From Neisseria weixii (GTDB lineage Bacteria > Pseudomonadota > Gammaproteobacteria > Burkholderiales > Neisseriaceae): 64,000 nucleotides of DNA. Below, in pieces: positions 58,317-64,000 of the stretch (position 1 is its first letter; each line of letters starts with the position of its first letter). Location of the stretch: positions 2,036,383 to 2,100,382 of the forward strand of contig NZ_CP023429.1 in assembly GCF_002327085.1 (NCBI RefSeq), read 5' to 3'. Both the position numbers and the translations under genes were made by a program. The notes below the pieces were generated by a model, which worked only from the letters and a program-made list of their open reading frames with translations, did no database searches and was not told the origin of the DNA.

Positions 58317-59202
58317 ATGCCATACCAACAAATTACCCTTGCCGTTAAAGACACCATTGCCGAGCCGTTGGCGGATGCCTTAATGGAACACGGCGCGCTT
58401 TCCGCCGCCATAGAAGATGCCTACGCCGGTACCGAAAACGAACAGGCCATTTTCGGCGAACCGGGTATGCCAACCGAACAAATCTGGCAGCAAAGCAAAG
58501 TGATTGTCCTGTTTGGCGAAAACGACGATGCTGCTGCGGTGGTCGAAACCGCCACAAAAGCCTGTGGTTTGAACGACCTAAACTACACCACTGAAATCTT
58601 GGAAGACCAAGACTGGGTGCGCTTAACCCAAGCCCAATTCGACCCGATTCAGATTTCCGACAGGCTGTGGATTACCCCTTCCTGGCACGATGCCCCGATG
58701 AAAACGCCGTCAACCTGCAGCTCGACCCCGGCTTGGCCTTCGTACCGGCAGCCATCCGACCACCCGTCTGTGCCTGCAATGGCTGGATGCACAATTAAAA
58801 GGCGGCGAAAGCGTATTGGATTACGGCTGCGGCTCGGGCATTTTAGCGATTGCCGCATTGAAATTGGGCGCAGGTTCGGCGGTGGGTGTGGATATTGACG
58901 AACAAGCCATTCGCGCCAGCAAAGCCAATGCCGGCCAAAACAATGTGCAAGCGCAATTCTATCTGCCGGATAGCGTGCCTGAAGGTCAGTTTGATGTAGT
59001 TGTCGCCAACATTTTGGCCAACCCTTTGCGTATGCTCGGCGAAATGCTGGCCGACCGCACCAAACCGGGCGGACGCATTATTTTATCGGGCTTGTTAGAC
59101 GAACAAATAGAAGAATTAAGCGAAATTTACGGTCAATGGTTCGACATCGAACCTACCGAAATCGATGAAGGCTGGGCACGTTTAAGCGGCGTGAAGCGTT
59201 AA
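58317..59202 (+). pseudogene. prmA: Ribosomal protein L11 methyltransferase, two one-base deletions
   Basis: PrmA trimethylates ribosomal protein L11. The first frame runs from MPYQQITLAVKDTIAEPLAD to LWITPSWHDAP. A C is missing in CCCC near 58692-58696, after which DENAVNLQLDPGLAF is read in another frame. A G is then missing near 58740-58742, before GTGSHPTTRLCLQWLDAQL. The rest is normal: SVLDYGCGSGILAIAALKLGA (SAM site) and FDVVVANILANPL. Both losses are in short same-base runs. With two bases restored the product is 295 residues, the normal length. Such a gene is not usually lost, so base-calling error is plausible. Confidence 0.88.
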
Positions 59203-59214
59203 TGGATTCAATCA

Positions 59215-59251
59215 AAAGGCCGTCTGAAAGATAAACTTTCAGACGGCCTTT
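59215..59251. terminator. Terminator between convergent prmA and NERD gene
   Basis: AAAGGCCGTCTGAAAG and CTTTCAGACGGCCTTT separated by five bases. Confidence 0.88.
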
Positions 59252-59273
59252 CATCGTTCACTCATTCTCTTGC

Positions 59274-59894
59274 TTAAGCACTCAAGCCTATGCGTTTAAA
59301 CACCACATCAAATTCACTGGTTTCCAATGCTGCGCGAATCTCGACAATTTCTTCATCCGTAAATACCACTTCATCATATTGCGCGACAAATTCTTTAAAA
59401 TCGCTGATGTCCAACACATTATCCGGCATCATGGTTTGAAAATAGCAATACTTCGGAAACACCACCACCGAATAAAACATTTTCTGCGACACCGACAATT
59501 GATCCGACAATACCTGAATATATTGCTGATTTTTCAACAATGGATTTTCAAATTTGGCTTGATTCTTATGCAACTTGCTCGTCCACATACCGCTGCCGTC
59601 GTCACCCTCGATCCTTCCCTGCTGATTCGGTGTATTGACCACAAAAATACCGAAACGCGACACATATACGCAATCAATTTGCTCATGCTCGCCACCACAG
59701 TACACATCCAAATTAGGAAAAGCGTGATAAGTTCTGGGATCCAATAAGCATTTGGCACGCACATTCACGGAAAAACGCGCGGTAAAATTTCTCGACCAAC
59801 GGGTTTTCGCTAAAACGACCAACAAAACCACCGGTATCGCCCACCATAGAAGATAAACAAACAGGCCGTCTGAAAGATTAAAAGAAGCATTCAT
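59274..59894 (-). CDS. NERD-domain membrane protein
   Basis: A 206-residue protein from ATG 59894 (MNASFNLSDGLFVYLLWWA). One membrane helix (about 9-30) is followed by a NERD-type nuclease-like domain: the Tyr/Asn-Leu region FPNLDVYCGGEHEQIDCVYVSRFGIFVVNTPNQQGRIEG shows the Gln-Ile-Asp (EQIDCV) and later Lys (SKLHKN) expected for this restriction-like fold. The role is unknown; NERD proteins are thought to act on nucleic acids. A GTG four codons upstream is an alternative start. Confidence 0.82.
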   Translation of the reverse strand: MNASFNLSDGLFVYLLWWAIPVVLLVVLAKTRWSRNFTARFSVNVRAKCLLDPRTYHAFPNLDVYCGGEHEQIDCVYVSRFGIFVVNTPNQQGRIEGDDGSGMWTSKLHKNQAKFENPLLKNQQYIQVLSDQLSVSQKMFYSVVVFPKYCYFQTMMPDNVLDISDFKEFVAQYDEVVFTDEEIVEIRAALETSEFDVVFKRIGLSA

Positions 59895-60045
59895 TGCATT
59901 TTCCACGTAATAATATTTATTGGTTTAAGCAGCACTTATTCATGCTGCATTTTTTCCCATTATTATAAACCAAATGATATTATTTACAATAGAAAATAAC
60001 CGCCCATCAGTATTTTTTGCCTCTTATCAGCAGGCTCCAATCACC

Positions 60046-61824
60046 TTACGGCTTTATCCATGCAGAACTGAGCGCCCAATCAAGCGGACTGTAATATTTC
60101 GGCAAGGTACTCGGAATACCCAGATTATTGAGGTAAACCACGCGATAACGGTCGCTGAACCAATTGGGCACAACAATATATTGATGGCGCAATACCCGGT
60201 CCAAAGCACGGGCAGAGACGATCAATTCTTCACGGCTGCTGAAATTTTCAAAGCGTTTCAGCAACGCATCCACCGCCGGGTCACACACGCCCGCCCAGTT
60301 GCGGCTGCCTTCGGTTTTGGCTGCTTCACAACCGAAGTAATTAAACTGCTCGTTGCCCGGACTTTCACTGTTGGCGTACACCACAATCGTCATGTCGTAG
60401 TCAAATGCATTCATGCGCTTTTGAAACACAGCCGGGTCGGCGATGCGTATGTTCATGCCCACGCCGATTTTGGCCAAGTCACGCTGCCATTTGGCGGTCA
60501 CACGCTCATAGGTTTTGCTCGGGCTTAAAAATTCAAACACCAGCGGCCTGCCCTGTTTGTCCACCAGCTTGCCGTTTTGATAACGGTAACCCGCTTTCAG
60601 CAGCAAGGTTCGCGCTTTCAAAAGCTGCGGACGGACACCGATTTGCGGATTCACCACCGGCGGCTGCGGCACATTTTGCGTAAACACCGCCTGCGGCAAC
60701 TGCGTTTTCACCGTATTCAACAATGCCAATTCCGCGCCGCTTGGTTTGCCCGTCGCTGCCATGGCGCTGTTGGTGAAAAAGCTGTTGCTGCGCCGATAAG
60801 TGCCGTAAAAGAGCTTGGTATTGGTGTTTTCAAAATCAAAACTCTCCACCATCGCTTGGCGCACCAAAACATCGTCAAAAGGCTTGCGGCGCTGGTTCAT
60901 CACAAAGCCCTGCATACCGGCGGTATTGCCGTGTTGCCACTCATGTTTGCTCAAGCCGCGCTTTTTCAATATATCGTCAGGATAGGCGCGCGCCCAATTG
61001 CGGGCGATGTTTTCCTGCACAAAATCATACCGCCCTCCCTTAATGCCTTCGATGCGCACGCTGTCATCTTTAAAATATCGGAAGCGCACGGTATCGAAGT
61101 TGTACCGCCCTTTACGTACCGGCAAATCCTTTGCCCAATAATTTTTATCACGCCGGTATTCGCTCAGGCGGCCGCTGTCGGCGCGGGAAAAACGGTAAGG
61201 GCCGGAGCCGATGGGCATAGTGTTGGCCGCAGCCGCCAAACCTTGCGGATAGCTTTTGTGTGAAAACACCGGCAGTTCGCCCAAAATCATGTGTAATTCG
61301 GCGTTTTTCTTCTTGAATCGGAACACCACCGTACGCGCGGCAGGCGTTTCCACTTTGGCGACATCGCTCCAATAAAATCTATACATCGGCGCGGCCGCTT
61401 TGTCTTGTGTCAAGGTGTTGAACGAAGCGGCCACGTCTTTGGCCAATACTGGCTCACCGTTGTGAAAACGTGCTTTCGGATTGAGCTTAAACGTGACCGA
61501 CAGGCCGTCTGAAGCCAAGCTGACGTCTTCTGCCAACAAGCCATACATGGCAAACGGCTCATCCAAGCTTTTTTCCATCAGCGTATCCAGCGTCAAGGTG
61601 GCCACGCCCGCTTCATGGTCGCCCTTGAGCGTAAACGGATTGAGCGTGTCAAATCCGCCCTGCACCGGCAACGTAAACGTCCCGCCTTTGGGCGCATTCA
61701 GGTTCACATAATCAAAGGCTTTGAAATGCGGTGGATATTTAGGCGGCTGCCCCAAACCCAAACCGTGGGCGGCAAACGCTGAAGACGTGGCAAGCATGAG
61801 TGAGACAAAAGCGGTGATTTTCAT
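60046..61824 (-). CDS. Extracellular solute-binding protein family 5 (oligopeptide type)
   Basis: A 592-residue periplasmic protein with a cleavable signal MKITAFVSLMLATSSAFA. The family 5 core is seen in FDYVNLNAPKGGTFTLP, NPFTLKGDHEAG, SVTFKLNPKARFHNGEPV, IGSGPYRFSR and YDMTIVVYANSESPGNEQFNYF. Wording resembles YejA-like binding proteins. No permease or ATPase gene is adjacent in the window, so it may serve a distant transporter. Intact. Confidence 0.88.
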   Translation of the reverse strand: MKITAFVSLMLATSSAFAAHGLGLGQPPKYPPHFKAFDYVNLNAPKGGTFTLPVQGGFDTLNPFTLKGDHEAGVATLTLDTLMEKSLDEPFAMYGLLAEDVSLASDGLSVTFKLNPKARFHNGEPVLAKDVAASFNTLTQDKAAAPMYRFYWSDVAKVETPAARTVVFRFKKKNAELHMILGELPVFSHKSYPQGLAAAANTMPIGSGPYRFSRADSGRLSEYRRDKNYWAKDLPVRKGRYNFDTVRFRYFKDDSVRIEGIKGGRYDFVQENIARNWARAYPDDILKKRGLSKHEWQHGNTAGMQGFVMNQRRKPFDDVLVRQAMVESFDFENTNTKLFYGTYRRSNSFFTNSAMAATGKPSGAELALLNTVKTQLPQAVFTQNVPQPPVVNPQIGVRPQLLKARTLLLKAGYRYQNGKLVDKQGRPLVFEFLSPSKTYERVTAKWQRDLAKIGVGMNIRIADPAVFQKRMNAFDYDMTIVVYANSESPGNEQFNYFGCEAAKTEGSRNWAGVCDPAVDALLKRFENFSSREELIVSARALDRVLRHQYIVVPNWFSDRYRVVYLNNLGIPSTLPKYYSPLDWALSSAWIKP

Positions 61825-61849
61825 GGCGGATTTAAGTGAGAAGTCGTGA

Positions 61850-61884
61850 AGGCCGTCTGAAAAGAAAATATTTTCAGACGGCCT
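61850..61884. repeat. Uptake-sequence hairpin between the YihY and binding-protein genes
   Basis: AGGCCGTCTGAAAA and TTTTCAGACGGCCT separated by seven bases. It lies directly after the yihY stop and upstream of the binding-protein gene, both on the minus strand, so it probably ends yihY transcription. Confidence 0.8.
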
Positions 61885-61889
61885 GAATA

Positions 61890-63149
61890 TTAAATATCGT
61901 CAAAAATTTTCTTTAAGGCGGCAACGGATTTATCGTGATTATCCGTGTGCACGCGGAATTCGGCCAAAGTCATGTTCATGGTTTTCACGCAAGGCTGCAT
62001 GATTTGATCGACCGCAGCGTTAACTTTGTCTTTCTTCATATACGACGGGCTGTACACAAAAATCTTAAACAATTCGGCCAAATCGATTTTATCCGCACTG
62101 GTTTTCAACACCCAGCCCTGCTTGCCCGCATAGACATAGCCGTGTCGTGCCAGCTTTTCCAAAAGCTCACCCAATTCGTCATAGCCCATATTGATATGCG
62201 CACGCAATTCCTGCACCGGCATGGCTTTGCCTTCTTGCTGCGCCGCATCGAGCAACAACAAAATTTTCAACACATCATCAAAACGGCCGGAGGAATCGAA
62301 ATTGCGGCGAAAAGCATTATCGCGCCAATACGACAACGAAGACGTCAACACCGCACCGGCCAATACCATCGACCAGAGCAGATTCAACCACACTAAGAAA
62401 AACGGAATCGCCGCAAACGCGCCGTAAATCGATTTATAGCCGTCAAAATTACTCATATACCACGCAAAAATATAGCGTGCAATCTGCAAAGCAAACGCTG
62501 TCACCACCGCACCGATTAAAGCGTGTTTGGCCGGCACAAAGCGGTGCGGCACAAAGCGGTAAAGCGCGCACAGCAAGGCTGTGCTGAAGAACAAAGACAT
62601 CAAAAATCTGACCGCTTCGGCCAATACCGGCGAAATGTATTCCAAGCCCAAGCCGTTTACCGCGCCGACAATCAGCGACAAACTGACACCCAGCGACAAG
62701 GGGCCAAACGTCAATAATGCCCAATACACCAAAAATTGGCGCACCAACGGACGCTGGGTATGCACATTCCAAATACGGTTGAACGCGCTGTCGATGGTTT
62801 GCACCAACATCAGAGAGGTCACAAACAACATCACGCTGCCAATGGCGGTCAGTTTGCTGGCCTTGTCTTTAAACTGATTCAGGTATTCGAACACCACATC
62901 CGCACCCTGCGGCACGATCATGCGGTTGATAAATCCGACAAAAGATGCCGTCCACTGGTCAAATACCGGAAAAGCCGACACCACCACCAGCATCACCGTC
63001 AATACCGGCACCAAGGCCAACAGCGTGGTAAAAGTCAGACTCGATGCCACTTGCGGCACGCGTTCATTATTAAAGCGGTCAAACACAAACATCAAAAATC
63101 CGACCACTTTATTTTCCAACAAGCCTTGCCACCATTTTAAAAACGGCAT
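61890..63149 (-). CDS. YihY/BrkB-family inner-membrane protein
   Basis: A 419-residue protein with six membrane spans in the first 280 residues: SSLTFTTLLALVPVLTVMLV, LMLVQTIDSAFNRIWN, a WALLTFGPLSLGVSLSLIV span, and PFFLVWLNLLWSMVLAGAVLT near the end of the domain. A cytoplasmic tail of about 130 residues resembles a winged-helix (LLLDAAQQEGKAMPVQELRAH, LLEKLARHGYVYAG). The family was once called ribonuclease BN in error; its real role is unknown. Confidence 0.88.
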   Translation of the reverse strand: MPFLKWWQGLLENKVVGFLMFVFDRFNNERVPQVASSLTFTTLLALVPVLTVMLVVVSAFPVFDQWTASFVGFINRMIVPQGADVVFEYLNQFKDKASKLTAIGSVMLFVTSLMLVQTIDSAFNRIWNVHTQRPLVRQFLVYWALLTFGPLSLGVSLSLIVGAVNGLGLEYISPVLAEAVRFLMSLFFSTALLCALYRFVPHRFVPAKHALIGAVVTAFALQIARYIFAWYMSNFDGYKSIYGAFAAIPFFLVWLNLLWSMVLAGAVLTSSLSYWRDNAFRRNFDSSGRFDDVLKILLLLDAAQQEGKAMPVQELRAHINMGYDELGELLEKLARHGYVYAGKQGWVLKTSADKIDLAELFKIFVYSPSYMKKDKVNAAVDQIMQPCVKTMNMTLAEFRVHTDNHDKSVAALKKIFDDI

Positions 63150-63182
63150 ACTCTTTTCCTTAATGTATTGTATGATGATGAT

Positions 63183-63217
63183 TTTTCAGACGGCCTTCCC
63201 TTTAGGCCGTCTGAAAA
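63183..63217. repeat. Uptake-sequence inverted pair in a divergent promoter region
   Basis: TTTTCAGACGGCCT and AGGCCGTCTGAAAA separated by seven bases. It lies between the starts of the divergent yihY and wrbA-like genes, a place where a terminator is not expected. Confidence 0.8.
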
Positions 63218-63240
63218 GCAGTTTGATTAAGCCATTGTAA

Positions 63241-63855
<615 letters not shown>

Positions 63856-63912
63856 ACCGGTTAACAGTAACTTTTTACATTTTCACCAACCCATCCGGAA
63901 AACACCACACCA

Positions 63913-63951
63913 AGGCCGTCTGAAAATCATCATCCCCCTTTCAGACGGCCT
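63913..63951. terminator. wrbA terminator
   Basis: AGGCCGTCTGAAA and TTTCAGACGGCCT around a 13-base loop. Confidence 0.82.
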
Positions 63952-63982
63952 CAGCACACCTAATCAAATAGAAAGGAAAATT

Positions 63983-64000
63983 ATGACTTTACCCAGCAAA
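63983..64000 (+). CDS. Start of a gene cut by the window end
   Basis: ATG at 63983 follows AAAGGAAAA with good spacing and opens MTLPSK before the window ends. Six codons are too few to identify the product. Confidence 0.55.

Overview
This window comes from a Neisseria-type betaproteobacterium. The 10-base DNA uptake sequence GCCGTCTGAA occurs very many times, mostly in the 12-base AG form (AGGCCGTCTGAA). It often forms inverted pairs at gene ends that double as terminators. Gene content (ppsR, mtgA, aroE, glnA, dusA, gshA, putA, nrdR, ribD, queA, accBC, prmA, wrbA), IS1016-type elements, dRS3 repeats and a Correia-like element fit the genus. The predominance of the AG form argues against N. 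meningitidis or N. gonorrhoeae; I cannot name the species.

Layout. 1-18 kb: housekeeping genes (ppsR start, mtgA, aroE, glnA, dusA, gshA) with decayed or mobile pieces: two IS1016-like elements, a deleted cstA, an IS3 relic, a non-canonical NRAMP-like transporter, and a BCCT transporter next to a carnitine/choline acyltransferase. 18-22 kb: a repeat cluster and the bifunctional proline catabolism gene putA. 22.2-34.5 kb: a complete type I-C CRISPR-Cas locus, on the minus strand: cas3, a DUF2188 gene, cas5c, cas8c, cas7c, cas4, a reverse transcriptase, cas1, cas2, leader, and an array of 24 repeats. A fragment of a second, different cas3 lies just upstream, followed by a broken IS3 element carrying a small inverted-repeat insertion. 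36-38.4 kb: nrdR, a lipoprotein and ribD. 38.8-54.8 kb: a Wzx/Wzy-type surface polysaccharide cluster (nucleotide-sugar dehydrogenase, flippase, polymerase, two glycosyltransferases, initiating phosphoglycosyltransferase, ATP-grasp, HAD, aminotransferase, PglD-like dehydratase, Wza, Wzb, Wzc). 54.8-64 kb: queA, accBC, prmA, a NERD-domain protein, a peptide-binding protein, a YihY-type membrane protein and wrbA.

The most interesting system is the CRISPR locus. A stand-alone reverse transcriptase with intact YRDD and motif A aspartates is translationally packed between cas4 and cas1, suggesting spacer acquisition that could draw on RNA. As read here, cas1 and cas2 each carry a single-base frameshift. 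One spacer contains a full AG-type uptake sequence, so it was taken from Neisseriaceae DNA. The locus itself carries six copies of a different uptake dialect (TGCCTGTCTGAA) that I saw nowhere else in the window, a sign of transfer from a relative.

A caution runs through the annotation. Many otherwise intact genes (putA start, cas1, cas2, prmA twice, wzx, wzy, the acyltransferase) differ from a continuous reading frame by one base, nearly always in a short homopolymer. One CRISPR repeat also lacks a G from a GGG run. Sequencing or assembly error is a serious alternative to real inactivation for these. The cstA deletion and the IS relics look like real decay.
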